Assembly: GCA_034437895.1 (NCBI GenBank)
Contig: DAOTTO010000283.1
Location: 1 to 9,682 of the forward strand
Reading direction: 5' to 3'
From: JANRLJ01 sp034437895
GTDB lineage: Bacteria; Chloroflexota; Anaerolineae; Aggregatilineales; Phototrophicaceae
Length of the DNA stretch: 9,682 nt
The position numbers were made by a program, and so were the translations under genes. The stretch's first letter is position 1. Every line of letters starts with the position of its first letter. Below are positions 1 to 6,501 of the stretch, piece after piece. A model generated the notes under the pieces. That model made no database searches. It saw nothing but the letters and a program-made list of their open reading frames with translations, and was not told the origin of the DNA.

Positions 1-1
1 C

Positions 2-100
2 ATTCTTGAGGCGGGGCATCGCCTCATACTGTCTCAGTCGGTGGAAGTCCCTGCGTCAAGCATGGCATCCGGCGTTCACGGCAGAAGCCCCCGCCTTTAG
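2..100 (+). CDS. tnpB: TnpB-family RNA-guided nuclease, C-terminal 32 residues only
   Basis: Frame 2 reads ILEAGHRLILSQSVEV, then a Ser/Gly/Arg-rich tail ending RSPRL and a TAG at 98-100. The NIL-AGH style segment followed by a variable basic tail is what follows the last RuvC/zinc-ribbon part of TnpB proteins ('aaRNILaaGha'). The catalytic residues and the zinc ribbon lie before the window, so activity cannot be judged. TnpB is an RNA-guided DNA endonuclease that helps its transposon persist by cutting the empty donor site. The stop codon sits in the loop of the 88-108 hairpin, as expected where the coding 3' end overlaps the guide RNA. The fragment is too short for a secure family score; the hairpin and terminus provide most of the support. 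Confidence 0.75.
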   Translation: MLEAGHRLILSQSVEVPASSMASGVHGRSPRL

Positions 101-108
101 GCGTGGGG
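88..108 (+). repeat. Subterminal hairpin of the insertion sequence right end
   Basis: CCCCCGCC (88-95), loop TTTA (96-99) and GGCG-T-GGGG (100-108) form an 8-bp stem with T104 bulged. Imperfect hairpins with a bulged base near each end are the recognition elements of TnpA (Y1 HUH) transposases in IS200/IS605 elements. The tnpB stop TAG (98-100) straddles the loop and the first stem base. About ten further bases lead to the presumed cleavage point. Confidence 0.7.
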
Positions 109-118
109 AGTATGTCAC

Positions 119-314
119 ACAGTTGCTCGATGTAAATATCAGCAAGAGCCTCTTTGACAAACAAACGACATATGCCGCTTATGAACGTAAATTCGGGCGA
201 CAGCCCTGGTTGATCTCAACGAAGCCGCGTGTCATGTTGCTAACGTATACCGAATGGCTCGAACTCTCGCTCGATGAGGTGCCAGACGTGCTGATCCCTC
301 CAGCGGCGCGCTGA
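119..314 (+). pseudogene. Possible 3' remnant of a gene interrupted by the insertion sequence
   Basis: From the presumed element terminus a frame stays open for 65 codons (TQLLDVNISKSLF to the C-terminus LIPPAAR, stop 312-314). It has no start codon of its own with a ribosome binding site. The composition looks protein-like: mixed charged and hydrophobic residues, and the segment VMLLTYTEWLELSLDEV could form a helix. Because IS200/IS605 elements insert without duplication, an open frame resuming directly at the border would fit the tail of a split gene. I do not recognise the family. Its last 83 bases overlap the opposite-strand frame 232-540. A chance open frame is a real alternative. Confidence 0.3.
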
Positions 315-540
315 CAAACCCCAGTCTATCATCGCGGTGGGCATCATCCGCCTGCGCGAACGTCACCCATTCGCGCAGGTCGATCTCTGGCGCGAACAGT
401 GCCGCGCTCACACGCAGCACCAGTTTGACCGACACATTCAGCAGAAGCGCCCGTGCGCGCTCAGCCGAATCGCAAAAATGCGTTTCCGCTTTGGCTGCCG
501 GATAGGTAGGGTGGGTACAATTGGTTTCTGCATAGGTCAT
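232..540 (-). CDS. Small hypothetical protein, 102 residues, family not recognised
   Basis: The minus-strand frame opens with ATG at 540, three bases after GGAGG (on the minus strand GGAGGAGC-ATG), a strong though closely spaced ribosome binding site. An in-frame ATG at 663 would add 41 residues, but that stretch is AT-rich intergenic-like DNA, so I prefer 540. Codons favour G or C in third position across most of the frame, as expected of coding DNA here. The N-terminus holds C8-x-H10 and H21-x-C23, which could be a small metal site, and residues 32-50 (LLLNVSVKLVLRVSAALFA) are hydrophobic with two basic residues, giving an amphipathic helix rather than a clear membrane span. The C-terminus is Arg-rich. 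It is divergent from mrpA and convergent with the 119-314 frame, and no function can be given. Confidence 0.4.
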   Translation of the reverse strand: MTYAETNCTHPTYPAAKAETHFCDSAERARALLLNVSVKLVLRVSAALFAPEIDLREWVTFAQADDAHRDDRLGFVSAPLEGSARLAPHRARVRAIRYTLAT

Positions 541-581
541 GCTCCTCCGTGGAAATAAAATTAATTTATTGAGGTAATTTA

Positions 582-611
582 ATTCAAGCTCAATTCGTTT
601 TTCCGTGTCAA
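582..611 (-). promoter_or_regulatory. Weak candidate promoter for the minus-strand small gene
   Basis: On the minus strand a perfect TTGACA lies at 611-606, followed after 18 bases by TTGAAT (587-582), which matches the -10 consensus at 4 of 6 positions. Transcription would start about 35 bases before the ATG at 540. The -35 shares its bases with the plus-strand promoter's -35. The weak -10 and the AT-rich setting make a chance match quite possible. Confidence 0.25.
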
Positions 612-633
612 TTGTCTTTGTATCACGTATAAT
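605..633 (+). promoter_or_regulatory. Probable sigma70-type promoter of the mrp operon
   Basis: A perfect TATAAT lies at 628-633, 17 bases after GTGTCA (605-610), which matches TTGACA at 4 of 6 positions. Transcription would begin near 640, giving a leader of about 68 bases to the mrpA ATG at 708. No other equally good -10 was seen between 541 and 707. No operator or riboswitch is obvious. A short inverted repeat in the leader (AACCC 656-660, GGGTT 683-687) is too weak to call. Confidence 0.45.
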
Positions 634-707
634 GTGTCCAATCAATTCTCTCTGTAACCCCACTTTCCTTTCTGTAATCTAAGGGTTCAAGTAGACGGGA
701 AGACCGA

Positions 708-3104
708 ATGGCCTTACTATTTATTGTTTTTACCCCCGCATGGGTGGCCTTGCTATTATTATTCTTCCCACGTATTTGGCTAGCGCGAGCTGCTACGTTT
801 GTACCAGCCCTGATTTTCATTTATTTGCTGACCAGCGTAGGCAATTCTGAAATCCTCCGCTTTGAAGTACCTTGGGTTCCGTCGCTGGGCGTTTCCCTTT
901 CACTTTTTATGGATGGGCTAGGTCTGCTGTTTGCGCTTCTCATCAGTGGAATGGGAGCATTGGTACTGCTGTATTCCAGTGCCTATTTTGAAGCACCCTC
1001 AGACTATGTGCGTTTTAGCAGTTATACCCTGCTGTTCATGATGGCGATGTTAGGCATTGTCCTCAGCAGCAATTTAATACTGCTTTTCATCTTCTGGGAA
1101 ATTACGAGTATCACCTCCTATTTACTCATCGGCTTCAAGCATGAGAAGGAAGCAGCGCGGGATGGTGCTAGACGGGCGCTGCTTATCACCGGTGGGGGTG
1201 GATTGGCGATGCTGGCTGGCTTTTTGTTAGTGGGAATGACCGCTGGTACTTTTGATCTCCCCGAACTGCTCCTTAGCGGAGACGTACTGCGAACCAGCCC
1301 TCTCTATGTTCCTATGCTGCTGCTCATCCTGGCAGGCGCTTTTTCCAAGAGCGCCCAGTGGCCGCTTCACTTCTGGTTGCCGGGTGCGATGGAAGCTCCA
1401 ACACCCGCCAGTACGTTTTTGCATTCAGCCACGATGGTGAAGGCCGGCATCTTTCTACTAGCACGGCTCAGCCCGGTTCTTAATGACACCACCACCTGGT
1501 ATTATGTGGTATCGATCATTGGATTATTCACCTTTGTCTATGGAGCGCTTATCGCCCTGCGCCAGACCGATTTAAAAGCGATTCTGGCTTATAGTACGGT
1601 TAGCTGGCTGGGTGCGCTGGTCGCTCTACAGGGTTCCGGGAGTGAGTACGGGGCTGTGGCCTTGACCGTTGGTGTCGTGGCTCATGCCCTTTATAAAGGG
1701 TCGTTGTTCCTGATGGTGGGCAGTGTTGACCATGCGACTGGAACACGCGATATTACGCTTTTAGGTCAATTGTCTAAGAAAATGCCCTGGACTTTTGTGG
1801 GCGCAGTATTGGCGGTGTGGAGCATGGCTGGCATTCCGCCGCTGCTGGGATTTTTGGCAAAAGAAACGTTGAAAGCGGCTTCTTTGTATGAGGGACAGCC
1901 GATCTTCCTGACTTATCTGTTCCCAATTATGGCGGTCATCGGTTCTGCACTGACGGTTGCCGTTGCGCTGCGTGTCCTGTGGGATACATTTTTGGGAGAT
2001 TCACCTTCCGATACGCCGCATCCTGCTCATGAGGTTTATCCCGCCATGTGGATCGGCCCACTATTGCTTGGCGGATTATCTATCCTGCTGGCATTGCTGA
2101 TCCCCCAAACTCTTGATCCACTGGTGAACCGTGCCGTCAGCGCGATTCGACAGCAGCCCGCAGATATTCACCTGCATTTATTTGAAGGGATCAACACCCC
2201 TTTGATTATGAGCGCCATCGCCATTGGGTTTGGTGTGCTGTTGTTTGCACTACGCAAACCGCTGATTGGCTGGTTGCAACGGCATTCGGAATTTAACCCG
2301 ACTGTCATTTACGAATGGCTGTTTTATCGCGCTTTACCAAAGAGCGCGGAATGGTTGACATCCCGGTTGCAGAGTGGTCAACTGCGTTATTACATGATGA
2401 TCATTATCAGTGCGTTTATCACCCTCACTGGCTTTTTGCTGCTGGCTGGCAACCTCACCCTCATCAATGGGCGAGTTCTGGAAGCATTCGATTTAAAAAT
2501 CGCCTTCGTTTGTCTTTTGCTGATGATTGGCGCAATCGCCGGGGTATTTGCCCCCACCCGTCTGAGCGCGATCTCTGTCCTGGGCATTGAAGGCGCATTG
2601 CTGTCACTGTTGTTTGCTTTATTTGGCGCTCCTGACCTGGCTTTTACCCAATTGATGATTGAAGTGATTACCCTCGTGTTATTTGTGCTGGCATTTCATT
2701 TCCTGCCGGATGCCTTTGCCGCGCAGATCGGGCGGCGAGCGCGTCTGCTGGATGGCGCAATTGCGGCAGGAGCAGGACTGACCATTACCTTACTCATTTT
2801 GGCGGCACGTTCCAATCGAGTCGGTGAGTCCATCAGCCAGTGGTTCATTGATAACTCCGTATCGATTGGGCAGGGTCGCAATGTCGTAAACGTAATTTTG
2901 GTGGATTTTCGGGGTCTTGATACACAGGGCGAAATTGTGGTTCTGATTATTGCTGCTATGGGCGTTACGGCATTGTTGCGTCTGCGTCCCCAGGATCAAC
3001 CACGTGGTAAGTATCTATCGAATGACCCTAATGCTAAACCGAGCATCTCATCCCGCCCGGAAATGGAAGAATTAGAGGGGAAAGTTGAGGTAGAAAATCG
3101 ATGA
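708..3104 (+). CDS. mrpA: Mrp antiporter subunit A (Na+/H+ antiporter, NuoL-like)
   Basis: This is the large membrane subunit of the Mrp/Mnh complex, which exchanges cytoplasmic Na+ (or K+) for external protons and is related to the NuoL proton pump of respiratory complex I. At 798 residues it is full length for the family. The proton-antiporter domain (about 60-430) keeps E131 in FWEITSITSYLLIGF, K214 in AFSKSAQWPLHFWLP, K245 in MVKAG, H326 and K330 in HALYKGSLFL, and K385 in GFLAKE, the buried charged residues expected of an active pump. The C-terminal third carries the MrpA-specific extension: GAPDLAFTQLMIEV (640-653, DUF4040) and an MrpB-like end, VDFRGLDTQGEI (732-743). A hydrophilic tail of about 38 residues follows the last membrane span. 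ATG 708 is chosen because GGGA lies eight bases upstream and the N-terminus starts directly in the first span. It is first in the operon and overlaps mrpB by four bases (ATGA). Confidence 0.97.
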   Translation: MALLFIVFTPAWVALLLLFFPRIWLARAATFVPALIFIYLLTSVGNSEILRFEVPWVPSLGVSLSLFMDGLGLLFALLISGMGALVLLYSSAYFEAPSDYVRFSSYTLLFMMAMLGIVLSSNLILLFIFWEITSITSYLLIGFKHEKEAARDGARRALLITGGGGLAMLAGFLLVGMTAGTFDLPELLLSGDVLRTSPLYVPMLLLILAGAFSKSAQWPLHFWLPGAMEAPTPASTFLHSATMVKAGIFLLARLSPVLNDTTTWYYVVSIIGLFTFVYGALIALRQTDLKAILAYSTVSWLGALVALQGSGSEYGAVALTVGVVAHALYKGSLFLMVGSVDHATGTRDITLLGQLSKKMPWTFVGAVLAVWSMAGIPPLLGFLAKETLKAASLYEGQPIFLTYLFPIMAVIGSALTVAVALRVLWDTFLGDSPSDTPHPAHEVYPAMWIGPLLLGGLSILLALLIPQTLDPLVNRAVSAIRQQPADIHLHLFEGINTPLIMSAIAIGFGVLLFALRKPLIGWLQRHSEFNPTVIYEWLFYRALPKSAEWLTSRLQSGQLRYYMMIIISAFITLTGFLLLAGNLTLINGRVLEAFDLKIAFVCLLLMIGAIAGVFAPTRLSAISVLGIEGALLSLLFALFGAPDLAFTQLMIEVITLVLFVLAFHFLPDAFAAQIGRRARLLDGAIAAGAGLTITLLILAARSNRVGESISQWFIDNSVSIGQGRNVVNVILVDFRGLDTQGEIVVLIIAAMGVTALLRLRPQDQPRGKYLSNDPNAKPSISSRPEMEELEGKVEVENR

Positions 3105-3535
3105 CGGACTCTGTTTTCTTTAAGTTTTTGGCACGATTGATGATGCCCGTTTTATTGTTATTCTCGCTGGTATTGCTGCTGCGAGGTCACAACCAACCCG
3201 GTGGTGGTTTTGTAGGCGGTTTGGTCGGCTCAAGCAGTATTATCCTCATGACCTTAGCGTATGGTGCTGATGAAGTACGCGAGCGCTTACGGATTGATTT
3301 TCTGCGGGCTATGTTCTACGGGTTAGCGCTGGCAGTGGTAGCTGGTTTACTGGGGTTGATCTTCGGCGCGGCTTTTCAGGATGCTTTCTGGTGGAAGCCG
3401 TATTTGCAGGGCATCGGACGGCTAGAACTAGGAACACCTCTTGTTTTTGACGCTGGCGTTTATGTGGTTGTGTTCAGCGTAACCTCCAGCATCGTCATGA
3501 GTATGGCTGAAGAAGGCGAAAGAGAGGATCAGTAA
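3101..3535 (+). CDS. mrpB: Mrp antiporter subunit B
   Basis: This is a small integral membrane subunit of 144 residues, the usual MrpB/MnhB length, with about four membrane segments (near 10-28, 36-54, 69-93 and 115-137). The diagnostic motif LLLRGHNQPGGGFVGGL (25-41) and the later GTPLVFDAGVYVVV (111-124) identify it. MrpB has no catalytic activity alone; it packs beside MrpA and is required for assembly and ion exchange by the whole complex. Its ATG overlaps the mrpA stop (ATGA), which implies coupled translation. The C-terminus is acidic (EEGEREDQ). Its stop overlaps the mrpC start by one base (TAATG). Confidence 0.96.
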   Translation: MTDSVFFKFLARLMMPVLLLFSLVLLLRGHNQPGGGFVGGLVGSSSIILMTLAYGADEVRERLRIDFLRAMFYGLALAVVAGLLGLIFGAAFQDAFWWKPYLQGIGRLELGTPLVFDAGVYVVVFSVTSSIVMSMAEEGEREDQ

Positions 3536-3879
3536 TGCTGCTTGTCTTTGCCATAACTGCCGGTGTGATCTTTGCCTGTGGTGTTTACCTGATGCTGCGT
3601 CGCAGTATGGTACGGCTCATCATTGGGCTTTCTCTACTCACCTATGCAGTCAATCTCTTAATCTTTTCGATGGACGACCTCGGAACACGGGGAGCGCCCA
3701 TCATTGATTCGACACCGCCGGAACAAATGGCTGACCCACTGCCACAGGCACTTATCCTGACCTCCATAGTGATCAGTTTTGGGGTGCTCGCCTTTACTCT
3801 GGCATTGGGCTATCGTGCCAGCCAGGCCATTCAGAGCGATAACCTAGATGACTTAAAAAGCACGGATGATGAGGTTTGA
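3535..3879 (+). CDS. mrpC: Mrp antiporter subunit C (NuoK-like)
   Basis: This 114-residue protein has three membrane segments (about 2-21, 27-46 and 71-94), homologous to NuoK of complex I. Family marks are GVYLMLRRSMVRLIIGL (16-32), the NLLIF segment, and DPLPQALILTSIVI (67-80), the most conserved stretch of MrpC. In the complex it sits between MrpA and MrpD and contributes to the ion path. The region between segments 2 and 3 (MDDLGTRGAPIID and on) is the usual MrpC loop. The C-terminal tail is short and acidic. The start follows GAGAGGATC and overlaps the mrpB stop. The length is normal and no defects are visible. Confidence 0.96.
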   Translation: MLLVFAITAGVIFACGVYLMLRRSMVRLIIGLSLLTYAVNLLIFSMDDLGTRGAPIIDSTPPEQMADPLPQALILTSIVISFGVLAFTLALGYRASQAIQSDNLDDLKSTDDEV

Positions 3880-3880
3880 A

Positions 3881-5383
3881 ATGCAGATTTGGATAATATT
3901 GCCCCTGCTCGTGCCGCTGCTCACGGGAGTCAGCGCTTTGATTCGCTACCGTAAGATACGCCGCACGTTTGTGATGGCAGGTACGTTTGTCAATATGATG
4001 GTCAGTTTGTTCATACTTTTTCATTTACGTAACGGTGGTGTTTTCGTCAGCCAGATGGGAGGTCATCCCGCACCTTATGGCATCTCGATTGTCGTGGACA
4101 CGTTGAGCGCGATTTTGCTGGCTGTGACGGGCATTATGGCTTTCGCTATCACGTTGTATTCACACGGCACGATTGATGCCAACCGGGAGCGTTTCGCCTA
4201 CTATCCGCTGTTGGCATTCTTGCTGATGGGGATCAATTTTTCCTTCCTGTCGGGTGATTTGTTTACGCTCTATGTCGCCTTTGAAGTCATGTTAATGTCT
4301 TCATTCGTGCTGCTTACGCTGGGTGGTGAACGTCCACAACTTGGTGGTGGCATGAATTATGTCACCCTTAATCTGATCAGTTCGACAATTTTTCTGATCG
4401 CAGCGGGGCTTACCTATGCCGTTGCCGGTACGTTAAACCTGGCTGATCTAGCGCAACGGTTGTCTGGTCTGCCTGCACCCGGAATTACTACGCTGCTGGC
4501 GGGCTTATTTTTGATCGCCTTTGGCATCAAAGCCGCGATTTTTCCGCTGTTTTTCTGGCTGCCGGAGTCCTATCACACGCCGCCTATTGCAATTACGGCA
4601 CTTTTTGGCGGCATTTTAACCAAAGTCGGCATCTATTCGATGTGGCGCATACTGGTAATGATCTTCCCCCAGGATTTAACCTATCTTCAGCCACTCATCC
4701 TCACTATTGCGGCATTGACGATGATTACGGGAGTGCTAGGTGCGATTGCCCAGACGGAAATTAGGCGATTGCTTTCGTTTCATATTGTCAGTCAGATCGG
4801 CTATCTGATGATGGGTATGGGCTTGCTGACGACAGTTAGCCTGACTGGTGCAGTATTTTTTATGGTGCATGTTATCTTCGCCAAAACGGTTCTGTTTCTC
4901 ATCAGCGGCATTACCCATAAAATGCAGGGCAGTTATGAATTAAAACAACTCGGTGGTTTTCAAAAATCACATCCGCTGGTGGCGGTATTGTTTTTACTGG
5001 CAGCGCTATCACTGGCTGGTGTACCCCCATTGCCGGGGTTCTGGGCTAAATTGATCCTGATTCAAGCCGGACTTGAATCACAGCAGTATGGGATTGTGGC
5101 GGTAGCGTTGATCGTAAGTATATTAACCCTGTTCTCGATGACTAAAATTTGGCACGAAGTCTTCTGGAAAACAGCGAAAATCGAAACGCTCATTGAAAAA
5201 AAATCAGCCAATCGGCAAGTGCGTTGGCTTATGGCACCGACTGTGCTGCTCATAGCGTTCATTATCTTGCTCGGCATTTTTGCAGAGCCTGTGTATCAAA
5301 TATCGAGGCAGGCTGCCCTGGGCATATTGGAACCATCCGCCTATGTAGAGGGTGTTCTTCTGTTAGAGGAAAATGACCAATGA
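3881..5383 (+). CDS. mrpD: Mrp antiporter subunit D (NuoM/NuoN-like)
   Basis: This is the second complex I-like pump subunit. From ATG 3881 it has 500 residues, the normal MrpD length. That start lies one base after the mrpC stop and about seven bases after GATGAGG; in-frame ATGs at 3866 and 3869 are also possible but lack a good ribosome binding site and would add charged residues before the first membrane span. Conserved charges are E135 in YVAFEVMLMSSF, K217 in FGIKAAIFPLFFWLPES, K248 in LTKVGIY, H330 and K335 in VHVIFAKTVLFL, and K390 in PGFWAK. E135 and K217 correspond to the Glu and Lys shown to be essential in Bacillus MrpD (numbered about 137 and 219 there). About 14 membrane segments are expected. 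The complex I subunits NuoM/N are excluded by the mrp context. It overlaps mrpE by four bases. Confidence 0.97.
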   Translation: MQIWIILPLLVPLLTGVSALIRYRKIRRTFVMAGTFVNMMVSLFILFHLRNGGVFVSQMGGHPAPYGISIVVDTLSAILLAVTGIMAFAITLYSHGTIDANRERFAYYPLLAFLLMGINFSFLSGDLFTLYVAFEVMLMSSFVLLTLGGERPQLGGGMNYVTLNLISSTIFLIAAGLTYAVAGTLNLADLAQRLSGLPAPGITTLLAGLFLIAFGIKAAIFPLFFWLPESYHTPPIAITALFGGILTKVGIYSMWRILVMIFPQDLTYLQPLILTIAALTMITGVLGAIAQTEIRRLLSFHIVSQIGYLMMGMGLLTTVSLTGAVFFMVHVIFAKTVLFLISGITHKMQGSYELKQLGGFQKSHPLVAVLFLLAALSLAGVPPLPGFWAKLILIQAGLESQQYGIVAVALIVSILTLFSMTKIWHEVFWKTAKIETLIEKKSANRQVRWLMAPTVLLIAFIILLGIFAEPVYQISRQAALGILEPSAYVEGVLLLEENDQ

Positions 5384-5856
5384 CTTCATTCCTTATGAAT
5401 TTGATCCTGGCGCTATTGTGGGCATCGCTCCAATTATTTCGCCCTGTCGATCTGGTCGGTGGTTTTCTCATCGGCTACGCTTTAATCTGGCTGACACGAG
5501 ACTGGTTGGGCGAGGGGGCGCTTCGTTACACAAGGTGGGTTCCAACCTTTGTCAGCTTTTTAATCTATTATTTCAAAGAACTATTGGTCTCCACCACCGA
5601 AGTGACCAAAGCTTTATTCAGCGACCAATCCACTCTAAAGCCTGGTATTATCGCCCTGCCATTAACGGCGAAGACCGAGTTGGAAATTGTGCTGCTTAAC
5701 AACCTGCTGATATTCACGCCCGGTACGCTAGGTGTGCATTTATCTTTGGATCGAAAAACGCTGTATGTCCATATTCTGAATGTGCCTGATGCAAATGCGG
5801 CGCGTGATAAGATCAAAATGGGTCTTGAGAGGCGTTTATTGGAGGTGCTACGATGA
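5380..5856 (+). CDS. mrpE: Mrp antiporter subunit E
   Basis: The protein has 158 residues, typical for MrpE/MnhE. Two N-terminal membrane segments (about 4-20 and 24-40) and a third (about 54-71) precede a small cytoplasmic alpha/beta domain. The hallmark is LLNNLLIFTPGTLGVHL (105-121), in which TPGT is nearly invariant, followed by LYVHILNV. MrpE is needed for stable assembly and activity, not directly for pumping. The start overlaps the mrpD stop as ATGA, with AGAGGA about nine bases upstream; a second ATG at 5395 is possible but unnecessary. Its last codons contain the strong mrpF ribosome binding site (GGAGGT). Nothing is missing. Confidence 0.95.
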   Translation: MTSFLMNLILALLWASLQLFRPVDLVGGFLIGYALIWLTRDWLGEGALRYTRWVPTFVSFLIYYFKELLVSTTEVTKALFSDQSTLKPGIIALPLTAKTELEIVLLNNLLIFTPGTLGVHLSLDRKTLYVHILNVPDANAARDKIKMGLERRLLEVLR

Positions 5857-6140
5857 GTATTGTATTTGATGCTGTCACGATTATGCTCTTGATCTCCCTT
5901 GTTCTGGTCATTTATCGTTTGGTACGCGGCCCGACGCTTCCAGATAGGGCTGTCGCTGGCGATCAGGTAGCGATTCATGTGGTAGGGCTTATTGCCGTTT
6001 ACAGCATGTCCAGCCAGCAGCCTATTCTCATTGATCTCGTTATAGTCGTTGCCATTGTCGGCTTTTTAAGTATGGCTGTTATCGGTATCTATATTGATCG
6101 GGCGGCGCGAGGTAAAGCGAACAGAGACTCAGGAGTGTAA
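5853..6140 (+). CDS. mrpF: Mrp antiporter subunit F
   Basis: This is a 95-residue protein with three membrane segments (about 3-22, 40-55 and 60-81). The family motif RLVRGPTLPDRAVAGD (22-37) is intact, including both Asp residues, and D61 in LIDLVIVVAIVGF is the membrane-embedded acid typical of MrpF. Experimental work on Mrp complexes links MrpF to the cation pathway and to cholate efflux in Bacillus; here the role is inferred from family and operon. A consensus GGAGGT six bases before the ATG gives it one of the strongest ribosome binding sites in the window. The start overlaps mrpE (ATGA), and mrpG begins one base after its stop. Confidence 0.95.
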   Translation: MSIVFDAVTIMLLISLVLVIYRLVRGPTLPDRAVAGDQVAIHVVGLIAVYSMSSQQPILIDLVIVVAIVGFLSMAVIGIYIDRAARGKANRDSGV

Positions 6141-6141
6141 T

Positions 6142-6501
6142 ATGATAAATCCTCTGGAAATCGTGATCGCATTTTTTCTGGTCTTAGGGGCAGCCATCCA
6201 CTTACTGTCGTCTATTGGCTTAGTCCGTTTTGGCGATGTATTTCTGCGGATGCACGCCAGCACCAAAGCAAGTACGCTGGGCGTTGGATTCGTCATGATC
6301 GCTACCGCTCTATATTTTGGTGAACCCTTGATAACCATTAAGTTGATTGCACTGTTGGTGATCTATTTCTTTACATCACCCACCGGAGTACAAGTTTTGG
6401 CACACGCCGCCCACACTTCGGAAGCACCGATGGTTCGGGAAACCTGGATTGATGAACTGGCTGTGCATCAATCTGATGAGTCGAATCCTGAGCATCAGTG
6501 A
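6142..6501 (+). CDS. mrpG: Mrp antiporter subunit G
   Basis: This last gene of the operon encodes 119 residues from ATG 6142, which follows AGGAG with eight bases between. The in-frame ATG at 6094 would add 16 polar residues inside mrpF and has no comparable ribosome binding site. Three membrane segments are expected (about 4-25, 47-60 and 64-79). Family motifs are GLVRFGDVFLRMHASTKAST (26-45) and FFTSPTGVQVLAHAA (76-90). MrpG is a small structural subunit at the MrpA/MrpF side of the complex. The C-terminus is hydrophilic and acidic (DESNPEHQ). No Rho-independent terminator is evident after the stop. Confidence 0.95.
   Translation: MINPLEIVIAFFLVLGAAIHLLSSIGLVRFGDVFLRMHASTKASTLGVGFVMIATALYFGEPLITIKLIALLVIYFFTSPTGVQVLAHAAHTSEAPMVRETWIDELAVHQSDESNPEHQ

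Larger units (their letters stand above)
1..118 (+). mobile_element. Right end of an IS200/IS605-family (TnpB-encoding) insertion sequence, left part outside window
   Basis: Bases 1-100 encode a TnpB-like C-terminus. They are followed at once by a GC-rich imperfect hairpin (88-108) and a short tail ending in TGTCAC at about 118. A tnpB stop codon inside or next to a subterminal hairpin, followed by an end of the TTCAC/GTCAC type, is the usual right-end architecture of IS200/IS605 and IS607-like tnpB elements. These elements transpose through single-stranded DNA and make no target duplication, so 119 onward should be original host sequence. The exact terminus is inferred from resemblance. The left end, any tnpA and most of tnpB lie before the window, so I cannot tell whether the element is autonomous. 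Confidence 0.75.
1..135 (+). ncRNA. Candidate omegaRNA (TnpB guide RNA) 3' scaffold plus guide
   Basis: In tnpB elements the omegaRNA comes from the 3' part of tnpB and the right end, and the host sequence just past the element acts as guide. Two stem-loops are visible here: a perfect 6-bp hairpin GAGGCG/CGCCTC (8-13 with 20-25) and the terminal 8-bp hairpin (88-95 with 100-108, one bulged T). If the element ends at 118, the guide would begin ACAGTTGCTCGATGTA at 119. The scaffold's 5' end is probably upstream of the window, and the 3' limit of 135 is nominal. Existence is inferred from architecture; there is no expression evidence. Confidence 0.45.

Noticed and set aside
337..558. Plus-strand frame of 73 codons
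   Set aside because: It is the antisense shadow of the minus-strand 232-540 frame, lacks a ribosome binding site and has an unlikely composition (many Arg, Cys and His).
708..5383. Complex I (nuoL/nuoM) or hydrogenase-linked antiporter genes
   Set aside because: MrpA has the DUF4040 and MrpB-like C-terminal extension, mrpB to mrpG are all present, and no hydrogenase or other nuo genes appear.
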